DNA of 44,069 nucleotides from Dongia mobilis (GTDB taxonomy: Bacteria > Pseudomonadota > Alphaproteobacteria > Dongiales > Dongiaceae): positions 1 through 44,069 of the forward strand of contig NZ_CAMDRA010000005.1 of assembly GCF_945906275.1 (NCBI RefSeq), given 5' to 3'. This document shows positions 1 through 8,604 of the stretch, piece by piece. The notes under the pieces were generated by a model. The model made no database searches. It worked only from the letters and a program-made list of their open reading frames with translations, and was not told the origin of the DNA. Each line of letters begins with the position of its first letter. Position 1 is the first letter of the stretch. Made by a program: the position numbers and the translations under genes.

Positions 1-2
1 GC

Positions 3-200
3 GAGGAGGAGCTGGCCCGCGTGCTGCTGCCCTTCGAACAGACCGGCACCGGGCGCAAGCAGCAGGGCAGTACGGGCCTTGGCCTTTCCATCGTCGTGCG
101 CCTTGCGGAATTGCATGGCGGCAAATTCTCGATCACCAGTGCGCCCGCCAAGGGCACCACGGTGCGGATCAGTTTCCCACCCGCGCCGAAAGCCGCCTGA
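3..200 (+). CDS. Sensor histidine kinase, C-terminal fragment (cut by window edge)
   Basis: Only the last 65 residues are inside the window. They carry the end of a HATPase_c domain: a PFEQ block followed by the G2-type glycine-rich motif STGLGLSIV, then LAELHGGKFSI and a final KGTTVRISFP strand, which is the usual ending of a HisKA-type sensor kinase. No receiver or other domain follows before the stop. The sensor part and any partner response regulator lie to the left, so the signal cannot be named. The next gene starts 217 bases on and is unlikely to be in the same transcript. Confidence 0.85.
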   Translation, partial: EEELARVLLPFEQTGTGRKQQGSTGLGLSIVVRLAELHGGKFSITSAPAKGTTVRISFPPAPKAA

Positions 201-206
201 ACAGTA

Positions 207-220
207 TTCGCAGCTGCGAA
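207..220. repeat. Short perfect palindrome after the kinase gene
   Basis: TTCGCAGCTGCGAA is a 14-base perfect palindrome starting six bases after the kinase stop. It is followed by AAA and not by a T run, so on the plus strand it is not a classical intrinsic terminator. It could be a weak hairpin or a protein-binding site. The rest of the gap up to 417 shows no further feature that I can support. Confidence 0.4.
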
Positions 221-417
221 AAACCGTTGCCGGCCACTTGCGATTATGAAACTATCGTGACGCGAGTTTGATAGGCGGCCGGAGTCTAAAACGCTCTCGC
301 GCCGCACTTGCACCCGACCATATTTCGGCCGCTCTTACCACCTGGCCGTCGGGTGGGCTCGTGACACAGGGGTAAGTGCCAAAAAAACGCGCCATAATTC
401 TATAGCAGGAGAAGGCT

Positions 418-1428
418 ATGATCCGGGTAACGCGACGTGCATTTCTGCATGCTTCGGCCGCACTGTCGGCCCTTTCCGTCACTATTGGGCTGCCGCGCGC
501 AGGCCGCGCCGCAGATGCCATCAAGGTGGCGGCGATCTACACCGTGCCCATTGAACAGCAATGGGTGAGCCGCATCCACAAGGCGGCCACCACCGCCAAG
601 GAGCGCGGTGATATCGAGTATGTGTTCTCGGAGAAGGTCTCCAACACGGATTATGAGCGCGTCATGCGCGAATATTGCGAGGCCGGCCATCAGTTGATCG
701 TCGGCGAAGCCTTCGCGGTGGAAGATGCGGCACGCGCGGTCGCCAAGGATTATCCGAACGTCGCCTTCCTGATCGGGTCATCGTTCAAGCCGGACAGGGC
801 CTTGTCCAATTTCGCGACCTTCGACAATTACATCCAGGATGCGTCCTATCTCACCGGCATGATCGCCGGCGCCATGAGCAAGAGCGGCAATATCGGCATG
901 GTCGGCGGCTATCCAATTCCGGAAGTGAACCGGCTGATGAACGCCTTCATGGCCGGCGTCAAGGAAGTGAAGGCCGACACCAAGTTCCAGGTCGCCTTCA
1001 TCGGCTCCTGGTTCGATCCGCCCAAGGCCAAGGAAACGGCGCTGGCGCAGATCGATGCGGGCGCCGATCTCCTCTATGCCGAACGCTTTGGCGTGTCGGA
1101 TGCCGCCAAGGAAAAGGGCGTGCTCGCGGTTGGCAATGTGATCGACACGCAAGGCGATTATCCAGATACCGTCGTGGCCTCGGCCTTGTGGCATTTCGAG
1201 CCGACGCTGGACCAGGCCATTGCCAAGGTGAAGGAGAAGAGCTTCGCCGCCGACGATTACGGCGCCTTGTCGTTCATGAAGGCGGGCGGTTGCAGTCTCG
1301 CACCCCTCGGCACCTTCGAGGGCAAGATCCCGGCCGAGATCGTCGCCAAGGTCCAGGCGCGCGAGGCCGAGATCAAGAGCGGCGCCTTTACCGTCACGAT
1401 CGACGATAACGAGCCGAAATCGAGCTGA
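418..1428 (+). CDS. BMP-family ABC transporter substrate-binding protein
   Basis: Periplasmic binding protein of the basic-membrane-protein (PnrA/Med) family, known for binding purine and other nucleosides. It has 336 residues. The N-terminus has a twin-arginine-like start (VTRRAFL) and a hydrophobic stretch, with likely cleavage near residue 31 (GRA-AD); no lipobox cysteine is present, so it should be soluble. The family blocks are visible: the FDNYIQDASYLTGMIAG segment and GNIGMVGGYPIPEVNR. An AGGAGAAGG ribosome site lies just ahead of the ATG. It is the first gene of a run with a double ATPase, two permeases and a deaminase-like enzyme, which supports nucleoside or nucleobase uptake. The exact ligand cannot be read from the sequence. 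Confidence 0.9.
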   Translation: MIRVTRRAFLHASAALSALSVTIGLPRAGRAADAIKVAAIYTVPIEQQWVSRIHKAATTAKERGDIEYVFSEKVSNTDYERVMREYCEAGHQLIVGEAFAVEDAARAVAKDYPNVAFLIGSSFKPDRALSNFATFDNYIQDASYLTGMIAGAMSKSGNIGMVGGYPIPEVNRLMNAFMAGVKEVKADTKFQVAFIGSWFDPPKAKETALAQIDAGADLLYAERFGVSDAAKEKGVLAVGNVIDTQGDYPDTVVASALWHFEPTLDQAIAKVKEKSFAADDYGALSFMKAGGCSLAPLGTFEGKIPAEIVAKVQAREAEIKSGAFTVTIDDNEPKSS

Positions 1429-1443
1429 TGCCAGATCCGTTTC

Positions 1444-3003
1444 ATGTCTGATGTGATGGATGGCCAGCCGGGGGATGTGGTCCTCCGGCTGGCCGGCATT
1501 TCCAAGAGCTTTGGGTCCCTCAAGGCCAATGACGGAATCAGCTTCGAGCTGAAACGCGGGGAAGTGCTGGCCCTGCTCGGCGAAAACGGCGCCGGCAAGA
1601 CGACCCTCATGAACATCCTGTTCGGCCATTACGTGGCCGATGCGGGGGAGATCATTGCGTTCGGCCGGGCGTTGCCGCCAGGCAGTCCGCGCGCTGCGCT
1701 CGAGGCCGGCATCGGCATGGTGCATCAGCATTTCACGCTGGCCGACAATCTCAGCGTGCTCGACAATATCGTGCTGGGCACGGAATCGCTCTGGTCCTGG
1801 CGCTCGCAGGGTGGGGCGGCACGGCAGCGCGTCGCACAGCTGGCCGCTGATTTCGGGCTTGGCGTGAACCCGGATGCGCGCATCGCGGATCTGTCGGTCG
1901 GCGAACGGCAGCGGGTCGAGATATTGAAGGCGCTCTATCGCAACGCCCGCATCCTCATCCTCGACGAGCCGACGGCGGTGTTGACGCCGCAGGAGAGCGA
2001 GGGATTGTTCGCGACGCTGGAAAAGCTGGTGGCCCGAGGGCTTGCCATCATCTTCATCTCCCACAAGCTTCATGAAGTGCTGGCGGTGAGCGAGCGGGTG
2101 CTGGTGCTGCGCCAGGGCAGGCTGGTCGGTGGCCGCGAGACCAAGGGTGCGACGCGCCAGGATCTCGCTGAACTGATGGTGGGGCGGCCGATCCCGCTGC
2201 CCAAGGTGGAGCCGCAGGCGGCCGGGACTGAACTCGTCAGGCTTGCACAGGTGACAATTGCCGGCAGCCATGGCCGCAACGAACTGCAATCCGTCGATCT
2301 TTCGCTCCGTGAGGGCGAGATTCTCGGCATCGCCGGGGTGAGCGGCAACGGGCAGGCAACGCTTGCCGATCTGCTGAGCGGACTTGCTGCGGCCAGCGCC
2401 GGGACAGTCACGCTCCTTGGCGACACAATCGGCGAAGCTGACGCGGCGGCCATGGTGCGGCGCGGCGTCGGGCGCATTCCGGAGGACCGCCACGCGGTCG
2501 GCCTCATCGGCGATATGTCGATCACCGAGAACATGATCGCGGAACGCTATCGCGAACAGCCCTTCTCGAGACATCATCTCATCGACTGGCAGGCAGCGCG
2601 CAATTTCTCGCAAGGGATCATCGCCGGTTTCGACGTTCGCTGCCCGGGACCGCACGCCACGGCGCGGCTGCTGTCCGGCGGCAACATGCAGAAGCTGATC
2701 CTGGGGCGGGAGATGGCGGGAAATCCAAAACTCATCCTGGCGGCGCAGCCGACGCGGGGTCTCGATATCGGCGCGGTCGGCTATGTGCATGAGCAATTGC
2801 TGGCCGCGCGCAAGCGGGGGGCCGGCATCCTGCTGATCTCCGAGGATCTCGACGAGCTGCTGACCTTGAGCGACCGCATCGCCGTCATCTATCGCGGGCA
2901 GCTCTCCGCGCCGATGATTCGCGCCGATTTTTCGGTGCAGCAGATCGGGTTGATGATGGCAGGGCATGGTTTTGCTCAACATGAGGCCGGTCATGCGGCT
3001 TGA
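1444..3003 (+). CDS. ABC transporter ATPase, two fused nucleotide-binding domains (BMP/nucleoside type)
   Basis: Cytoplasmic ATPase of 519 residues that energises the nucleoside importer, similar in plan to NupO/YufO and RbsA. Domain 1 has Walker A GENGAGKTT (about residues 46-54), signature LSVGERQRVEI (about 150) and Walker B ILILDEP (about 170). Domain 2 (from about residue 260) has a degenerate Walker A, GVSGNGQAT, a good signature LLSGGNMQK, and AAQPTRGLD in place of the Walker B acidic pair. This asymmetry is normal in the family and means that probably only one site hydrolyses ATP efficiently. The gene starts 15 bases after the binding-protein stop and its end overlaps the next permease. 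Confidence 0.93.
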   Translation: MSDVMDGQPGDVVLRLAGISKSFGSLKANDGISFELKRGEVLALLGENGAGKTTLMNILFGHYVADAGEIIAFGRALPPGSPRAALEAGIGMVHQHFTLADNLSVLDNIVLGTESLWSWRSQGGAARQRVAQLAADFGLGVNPDARIADLSVGERQRVEILKALYRNARILILDEPTAVLTPQESEGLFATLEKLVARGLAIIFISHKLHEVLAVSERVLVLRQGRLVGGRETKGATRQDLAELMVGRPIPLPKVEPQAAGTELVRLAQVTIAGSHGRNELQSVDLSLREGEILGIAGVSGNGQATLADLLSGLAAASAGTVTLLGDTIGEADAAAMVRRGVGRIPEDRHAVGLIGDMSITENMIAERYREQPFSRHHLIDWQAARNFSQGIIAGFDVRCPGPHATARLLSGGNMQKLILGREMAGNPKLILAAQPTRGLDIGAVGYVHEQLLAARKRGAGILLISEDLDELLTLSDRIAVIYRGQLSAPMIRADFSVQQIGLMMAGHGFAQHEAGHAA

Positions 3004-4042
3004 ACCGCGCCTGGAGACACCCTGGGTCCTGTGGCTGGCGGCGCCGGCCGCCGCCATCGGCGCCAGCCTGCTGATCGCAGCGCTCCTCGTTCTGTGGAGC
3101 GGGGCGGATCCGTTCGGTGTGTTCGGTCTTGTGATCAAGGGTGCGCTCGGCTCGCAATTCGCCCTCTTCGAGACATTGACGCGGGCGACGCCGCTCATCT
3201 TCACGGGCCTTGCCGCCGCCGTGGCGTTCCGCGCGCGGCTGTGGAACATCGGCGGCGAGGCGCAATTCTATGGTGGCGCCATCATGGCGGCCTTGCTCGG
3301 GACCGGCCTGCTGCCGCTCCCCGCTCCCATTCTCATTCCCATTCTGCTGATCGCGGGTGCATTGGCGGGTGCCTTGCTGCTGCTGGGGCCGACCTTGATG
3401 AAGACGCGCTTCGGCGTCGACGAGGTGGTGACGACCTTGCTGCTCAATTTCATCATCCTGCTGCTTGTCTCGTTCCTGCTGGAGGGACCGCTCAAGGACC
3501 CGATGGGCATGGGCTGGCCGCAATCACGCAAGATCATCGAGGCGGCACAGTTGCCGAAGATCATCGCGGGGAAGCGCCTGCATCTGGGTTTTGCCCTGGC
3601 GCTCGCCATGGCGGCTTTGGTCTGGTTCATCAACACCCGCACGATCCACGGCTATGAAATGCGCGCGGTCGGCTTCAATGCGCGGGCGGCCCGCTTTGCC
3701 GGCATGAAGGTCGATCTTGTGATGGTGAAGGTGGCGCTGCTCTCCGGTGGGCTTGCGGCCATGGCCGGTGTTTCGGAAGTGATCGGCCTCAAGGGCAACC
3801 TCACCCTCGATCTGTCGCCCGGTTTCGGCTATGCCGGCATCGTGGTCGCCATGCTGGCGATGCTGCACCCACTCGGCGTCGTGGCGGCGGCGATCTTCGT
3901 GGCCGCCATGTTCGTGGGCGCCGATGCGATGAGCCGGCAGGCGGGTGTCCCCAACTACATCGCCCATGTGATGGTGGCCACCGCCCTGCTCACCATGGTG
4001 GTCGGCATGCTGTTCACGCGTTTCCGCCTGCGGTGGACGTGA
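2993..4042 (+). CDS. ABC transporter permease (nucleoside/BMP type), first subunit
   Basis: Inner-membrane permease of the BPD_transp_2 family, about 349 residues, with roughly nine hydrophobic segments. The WNIGGEAQFYGGAI and RFGVDEVVTTLLLNF blocks are typical of the nucleoside importer subunit. Three in-frame starts exist: 2966, 2981 and 2993. I chose 2993 because GAGG lies six bases upstream and because the protein then begins MRLEPRLE, like its relatives. The 2966 start would overlap the ATPase gene by 38 bases, against 11 here. It forms a heterodimer with the next gene's product, three bases downstream. Confidence 0.9.
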   Translation: MRLEPRLETPWVLWLAAPAAAIGASLLIAALLVLWSGADPFGVFGLVIKGALGSQFALFETLTRATPLIFTGLAAAVAFRARLWNIGGEAQFYGGAIMAALLGTGLLPLPAPILIPILLIAGALAGALLLLGPTLMKTRFGVDEVVTTLLLNFIILLLVSFLLEGPLKDPMGMGWPQSRKIIEAAQLPKIIAGKRLHLGFALALAMAALVWFINTRTIHGYEMRAVGFNARAARFAGMKVDLVMVKVALLSGGLAAMAGVSEVIGLKGNLTLDLSPGFGYAGIVVAMLAMLHPLGVVAAAIFVAAMFVGADAMSRQAGVPNYIAHVMVATALLTMVVGMLFTRFRLRWT

Positions 4043-4045
4043 GTC

Positions 4046-4984
4046 ATGGCAGCGCTTGAAATCATCTTCACCGCGAGCCTCTGGGCAGCTGCCCTCCGCA
4101 TCGCCTCGCCGCTCATCTTCGCGACCTTGGGCGAACTCATCTGCGAACGCGCAGGTGTGCTCAACCTCGGCATCGAGGGCATCATGACGGTGGGCGCCTT
4201 CACCGGCTGGTTCACGGTCTATATGGGGGGCGATCTGTGGGTGGGCGTCGCGGTGGCGGCAGCGTCAGGTGCCGCCTTCGGCCTGCTGCATGCGTTGCTG
4301 GTCGTTCCCTTGGGTCTCTCGCAGCATGTGACCGGCATCGGCATCACTTTGCTCGCGACTTCGCTCACTTCCTATGTCTACCGCGTCTCGCTGCCGGAGG
4401 TGACCAGCCCGCCCAAGATCGAGCCGTTCCAGCCTTTGGCCATTCCGGGCCTCTCCGAGATCCCGTTCCTGGGCCAGGCTTTGTTCAACCAGACGCCGCT
4501 CACCTATCTCGCTTTTATCTCGGTGGCATTGGTGGCTTACATCCTCTACCGCACGCCGGTGGGTCTTGCGGTCCGCATGGTGGGCGAGAATCCGGCGGCG
4601 GTCGAGGCGCAGGGCATTGACGTCACCTTGCTGCGCATTGGCGCCGTCATGGTCGGTAGCGCCTTCATGGCGCTGGGGGGCGCCTTCCTCACCATGTCGG
4701 CCTTCAACTCCTTCTACTTCGACATGGTGAACGGCCGCAGCTGGATCGCAATCGCCCTCGTCGTGTTCGGGTCCTGGCGGCCGGGCAAGGCGCTTCTCGG
4801 CGCCATCCTGTTCGCGGCGTTCGATGCCTATCAGTTGCGGCTGCAGCAGATCGTGGCCGGAATCCCCTATCAATTCTTCCTGATGCTGCCCTATATCCTG
4901 TCGATCCTGGCGCTCGTCACCATGGCGCGGCGCGCGGGGTATCCGCGGGCGCTGATGATCCCCTACCGCAAGGGGGAAAGGTAA
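4046..4984 (+). CDS. ABC transporter permease (nucleoside/BMP type), second subunit
   Basis: Second inner-membrane subunit, 312 residues, BPD_transp_2 family. It shows GELICERAGVLNLGIEGIM near the N-terminus and the VGENPAAVEAQGI cytoplasmic loop that contacts the ATPase; both are hallmarks of this half of the nucleoside importer. About eight to nine hydrophobic segments are present. The ATG follows the previous stop by three bases, and the deaminase gene begins six bases after this stop, so the five genes from 418 to 6271 read as one operon. Confidence 0.92.
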   Translation: MAALEIIFTASLWAAALRIASPLIFATLGELICERAGVLNLGIEGIMTVGAFTGWFTVYMGGDLWVGVAVAAASGAAFGLLHALLVVPLGLSQHVTGIGITLLATSLTSYVYRVSLPEVTSPPKIEPFQPLAIPGLSEIPFLGQALFNQTPLTYLAFISVALVAYILYRTPVGLAVRMVGENPAAVEAQGIDVTLLRIGAVMVGSAFMALGGAFLTMSAFNSFYFDMVNGRSWIAIALVVFGSWRPGKALLGAILFAAFDAYQLRLQQIVAGIPYQFFLMLPYILSILALVTMARRAGYPRALMIPYRKGER

Positions 4985-4990
4985 AGACCC

Positions 4991-6271
4991 ATGTTCGATC
5001 TCGTCATCCGCCACGCGACCCTGCCCGATGGACGCACGGGTATCGATATCGGCATCAGCGGCGAGAAGATCGTCGCCGTCGAGCCAGGCCTGCCCGAAGC
5101 CGGCGAAGCCACCATCCAGGCGCGCGGCCTGCTGGTGAGCCCGCCCTTCGTCGATGCGCATTTCCACATGGACGCGACCTTGAGCCTGGGGCTGCCGCGA
5201 CTCAACCGGTCGGGGACGCTGCTCGAAGGCATCCAGCTCTGGAGCGAGCTGAAGCCGCACCTGACCCAGGAAGCGATCATGGAGCGGGCACTCCGCTACT
5301 GCGACTGGGCGGTGGCGCGCGGGCTGCTCGCCATCCGCTCCCATGTCGATATCTGCGACCCGCGCTTGCTGGCGGTGGATGCGCTCCTCGAGGTGAAGAA
5401 GCGCGTGAAACCCTATCTCGATCTGCAACTGGTGGCCTTTCCGCAGGATGGATTCCTGCGCAGCGAAGGTGCCGTCAAGTTGCTGAAGAAGTCGCTCGAT
5501 CGTGGTGTCGATGTGGTGGGTGGCATTCCGCATTTCGAACGCACGATGGCGGATGGCGCGACCTCCGTGCGCATGCTGTGTGAGCTTGCCGCCGAGCGCG
5601 GCCTGCTCGTCGACATGCATTGCGACGAGACCGACGATCCGATGTCGCGCCATATCGAGACGCTGGCTGCGGAGACGCATCGGCTGGGGATGCAGGGCCG
5701 CGTCACCGGCTCCCATCTCACCTCGATGCATTCAATGGACAATTATTATGTCAGCAAGCTCATTCCGCTGATCGCTGAAAGCGGTGTGGCCGCCATCGCC
5801 AATCCGCTCATCAACATCACGATCCAGGGACGCCACGATACCTATCCGAAGCGCCGCGGCATGACACGGGTCCCGGAACTGATGGCGGCTGGGATTCCCG
5901 TCGCCTTCGGCCATGACTGCGTGATGGATCCTTGGTATTCGATGGGCTCGGGCGACATGCTGGACGTCGCCACCATGGCGCTCCATGTCGGGCAGATGAC
6001 AGGCGTGGAGGCGATGCGGACCTGCTTCCAGTCGGTAACCGAGACGCCGGCCAGGATCCTGCATCTCGATGGCTATGGCATCGCACCCGGCTGTTTTGCC
6101 GATCTGGTGGTGCTTGATGCCGCCGACCCGGTCGAGGCTATCCGCCTCAAAGCGGCACGGCTCAAGGTCTTGCGCCGGGGCAAGGTCGTGGCGGAGGGGC
6201 CGGGCGGCGCCATGGCGCTTCACCTTCCAGGCCGGCCGCAGGACGTGACCTTCCATCACCGCTCAGACTAG
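4991..6271 (+). CDS. Amidohydrolase, cytosine-deaminase (CodA)-like
   Basis: Cytosolic metal-dependent amidohydrolase of 426 residues. The metal-binding signatures match the CodA branch: HFHMD after a VDA strand (HxH), MHCDETDDP (E. coli CodA has HCDE) and GHDCVMDPWYSMGSGDML (CodA: GHDDVFDPWY). CodA removes the amino group from cytosine; relatives act on isoguanine, creatinine or other aminated rings, so the substrate is inferred. AAGGGGGAAAGG precedes the start. Placement directly behind a nucleoside importer suggests that the imported base is deaminated on entry. It could also be an N-isopropylammelide-type or related deaminase. Confidence 0.85.
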   Translation: MFDLVIRHATLPDGRTGIDIGISGEKIVAVEPGLPEAGEATIQARGLLVSPPFVDAHFHMDATLSLGLPRLNRSGTLLEGIQLWSELKPHLTQEAIMERALRYCDWAVARGLLAIRSHVDICDPRLLAVDALLEVKKRVKPYLDLQLVAFPQDGFLRSEGAVKLLKKSLDRGVDVVGGIPHFERTMADGATSVRMLCELAAERGLLVDMHCDETDDPMSRHIETLAAETHRLGMQGRVTGSHLTSMHSMDNYYVSKLIPLIAESGVAAIANPLINITIQGRHDTYPKRRGMTRVPELMAAGIPVAFGHDCVMDPWYSMGSGDMLDVATMALHVGQMTGVEAMRTCFQSVTETPARILHLDGYGIAPGCFADLVVLDAADPVEAIRLKAARLKVLRRGKVVAEGPGGAMALHLPGRPQDVTFHHRSD

Positions 6272-6419
6272 TACTGGCCACAGTAAGATTGACCAAGCAG
6301 TCAGGATTGGGCAGGATTTCCCCCAAGGCCACAAAGGCCATCTAAAGACGTCCGCCTGCAAGGAATGGGCTGGCAAAACAGGGCTGGTTTGGGCTGCGAT
6401 AGCTGTCGCCTCATGGTAA

Positions 6420-6437
6420 ATCTCGCCTGCGCGAGAT
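6420..6437. repeat. Inverted repeat in the 267-base gap before the M20 hydrolase
   Basis: ATCTCGC-CTGC-GCGAGAT is a perfect 7-base inverted repeat with a 4-base centre, 101 bases before the hydrolase ATG. It sits where an operator or an upstream leader hairpin could act. A second small hairpin (TACTG-GCCA-CAGTA, 6272-6285) starts right after the deaminase stop but has no T run. I see no convincing promoter in the gap; TTGACC near 6290 lacks a clear partner. Confidence 0.4.
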
Positions 6438-6538
6438 GGGGGGGCTGCGCGAATCACGGCAATGCTCCCTGTTCTATAGGCATAACCGGCGCTCCCTGGG
6501 AAAATCCTGGGACGTTGGTGCGTACCCGGAGGGAGATC

Positions 6539-7777
6539 ATGGCGACCAATCTCAAGATTAATGGCGAGCGGCTGTGGGACAGCCTGATGGAAATGGCGAA
6601 AATCGGCGCCACGGAAAAAGGCGGCGTCTGCCGCCTCGCCCTCACCGATCTCGACCGCCAGGCGCGCGATCTCTTCGTGGAATGGTGCCGCGAGGCCGGC
6701 TGCTCGATCCGCATCGACAAGATGGGCAATGTGTTCGCCAGGCGCCCCGGCAAGGACAATTCACTGGCGCCCGTCATGACCGGCAGCCATATCGACAGCC
6801 AGCCCACGGGCGGGCGCTTCGACGGCGTCTATGGCGTGCTGTGCGGCCTCGAAGTCATCCGGTCGCTCAATGACATGAAATACGAGACGCTGCGCCCGAT
6901 CGAGGCGGCGATCTGGACCAATGAGGAAGGCTCGCGCTTTGCTCCGGCCATGGTGGCGTCGGGTGTCTTCGCCGGCGTGTTCGACCTCGATTACGGTCTG
7001 GGTCGCGCCGACCAGGACGGCAAGACCATGGGCGATGAGCTGAAGCGCATCGGCTATTACGGCGACGACGAGGTGGGTGGGCGTCCGGTCCATGCCTTCT
7101 TCGAGGCGCATATCGAGCAGGGCCCGATCCTGGAAGCGGAAAAGAAGACCATCGGCATCGTGCAGGGCGCCCAGGGCCAGCGCTGGTTCGAGGTGGTGAT
7201 GACCGGCCAGGAAGCCCATGCCGGTCCCACGCCGATGCGCGTCCGCAAGGATGCGCTGGTGGGTGCTGCCCATGTGGTGGGCGCCATCAACAAGATCGGC
7301 CTCGACAACCAGCCCTTCGCCTGTGCGACCGTCGGCATGATCAACAGCAGCCCGAACTCACGCAACGTCATTCCGGGGAAGGTTTTCTTCACCATCGATC
7401 TCCGTCATCCCGACGACAAGATCCTCTCCAAGATGGCGGCGGAAGCGAAGGCTGCCTGCGAGGAAGCGGTCGCGAAGAACCGGCTGGAGATGGATTTCAA
7501 GGAGATCTGGTATTCGCCGCCGGTGAAGTTTGACGAATCCTGTGTCGCGGCCGTGAAGAAGGGGGCCGAGGAACTGGGCCTTTCCAACCTCAACATCATT
7601 TCCGGCGCCGGCCATGATTCCTGCTACATGAACCGGGTCGCCCCCACCGCCATGGTGTTCATTCCCTGCGAAGGCGGCATCAGCCATAACGAGATCGAGA
7701 ACGCGACCAAGGAGGATTGCCGCGACGGTTGCGACGTCCTGCTGCGCGCCATGGTCGAACGCGCGAATGCGGCCTAA
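6539..7777 (+). CDS. M20-family amidase: N-carbamoyl-amino-acid hydrolase / beta-ureidopropionase-like
   Basis: Cytosolic binuclear zinc hydrolase of 412 residues, in the family of N-carbamoyl-L-amino-acid hydrolases, allantoate amidohydrolases and bacterial beta-ureidopropionases. The metal ligands are visible in GSHIDSQ, GGRFDG, NEEGSRF, EAHIEQG and the final SHNE; the dimerisation lid carries GQEAHAGPTPM. I placed the start at 6539 because CGGAGGGA lies five bases upstream; an upstream in-frame ATG at 6365 would add 58 residues unlike the family. It is followed at 32 bases by a THI5-type importer. It may cleave an N-carbamoyl product of pyrimidine or hydantoin breakdown, or deformylate a thiamine-pyrimidine precursor as YlmB does. 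Confidence 0.85.
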   Translation: MATNLKINGERLWDSLMEMAKIGATEKGGVCRLALTDLDRQARDLFVEWCREAGCSIRIDKMGNVFARRPGKDNSLAPVMTGSHIDSQPTGGRFDGVYGVLCGLEVIRSLNDMKYETLRPIEAAIWTNEEGSRFAPAMVASGVFAGVFDLDYGLGRADQDGKTMGDELKRIGYYGDDEVGGRPVHAFFEAHIEQGPILEAEKKTIGIVQGAQGQRWFEVVMTGQEAHAGPTPMRVRKDALVGAAHVVGAINKIGLDNQPFACATVGMINSSPNSRNVIPGKVFFTIDLRHPDDKILSKMAAEAKAACEEAVAKNRLEMDFKEIWYSPPVKFDESCVAAVKKGAEELGLSNLNIISGAGHDSCYMNRVAPTAMVFIPCEGGISHNEIENATKEDCRDGCDVLLRAMVERANAA

Positions 7778-7809
7778 GTGAACGCCGTATTTCTGGCCGG
7801 GGGCCGGTC

Positions 7810-8604
7810 ATGAGTGCATTCGACGTCGTGATTGACGTCCGCAATCTGGGGCTGACGTTCGAGACGCCGGACGCGCCGGTCCATGCGCTCCAGGATATCA
7901 ACCTCAACATCCGGCACGGCGAGTTCGTGACCTTCATCGGGCCGTCGGGCTGCGGCAAAACCACCTTGATGCGGATCATCGCCGATCTTGAACAGCCGAC
8001 CTCGGGTGTGGTGACGGTCAACGGCGTATCTCCGCGCGAAGCACGATTGAAGCGCGCCTATGGCTATATCTTCCAGGCGGCGGCCCTCTATCCCTGGCGC
8101 AACATCCAGAAGAATGTCGAACTGCCGCACGAGATCATGGGTGTCTCCAAAGCGGAGCGGGCCGAGAAGGCATTGCGCTATCTGGACCTCGTCGGCCTCA
8201 AGGGGTTCGAGAAGAAGTTTCCGTTCCAGCTGTCGGGCGGCATGCAGCAGCGCGCCTCGATCGCGCGGGCGCTTTCCTTCGACCCAGATCTCCTGCTGAT
8301 GGACGAGCCGTTTGGGGCGCTCGACGAGATCACCCGCGACCGGATGAACGAGGAACTGCTCAGGATCTGGGCGAAGACGAAGAAGACCGTCATCTTCGTC
8401 ACCCATTCGATCGACGAGGCGGTGCTGCTCTCGACCCGCATCGTCATCATGAGTGCAAGGCCTGGCCGCATCATCGATGTCATCGACAGCAATCTGCCGG
8501 TGGAGCGCAATCTGGAGACGCGCGAAAGCCCGGCGGCGCAGGAGCTTGCCCATCGCATCCGCCTCGGCCTCAAGGCCGGTCATTCCTATGACGAGGTGAA
8601 ATGA
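7810..8604 (+). CDS. ABC transporter ATPase (nitrate/taurine/THI5-type)
   Basis: ATPase of 264 residues of the SsuB/TauB/ThiZ group. It has Walker A GPSGCGKTT, signature LSGGMQQRASIARAL, Walker B LLLMDEPFGALDE and the FVTHSIDEAV switch. The start at 7810 (MSAFDVVI) is chosen because an in-frame ATG further upstream would overlap the hydrolase gene. The stop codon overlaps the next ATG (ATGA), which implies translational coupling with the permease. Confidence 0.93.
   Translation: MSAFDVVIDVRNLGLTFETPDAPVHALQDINLNIRHGEFVTFIGPSGCGKTTLMRIIADLEQPTSGVVTVNGVSPREARLKRAYGYIFQAAALYPWRNIQKNVELPHEIMGVSKAERAEKALRYLDLVGLKGFEKKFPFQLSGGMQQRASIARALSFDPDLLLMDEPFGALDEITRDRMNEELLRIWAKTKKTVIFVTHSIDEAVLLSTRIVIMSARPGRIIDVIDSNLPVERNLETRESPAAQELAHRIRLGLKAGHSYDEVK

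Noticed and set aside
2335-2790. Degenerate Walker motifs in the second half of the BMP ATPase
   Set aside because: Looks like a defect but is normal for the second domain of this family, so not reported as unusual.
778-3249. Very long open frame on the minus strand across the BMP and ATPase genes
   Set aside because: It is antisense to well-supported genes and its translation is His/Arg/Gly-rich without family resemblance; such frames arise from GC-rich codon bias.
6365-6538. N-terminal extension of the M20 hydrolase from an upstream ATG
   Set aside because: The sequence does not resemble the family, and a strong CGGAGGGA site supports the start at 6539.
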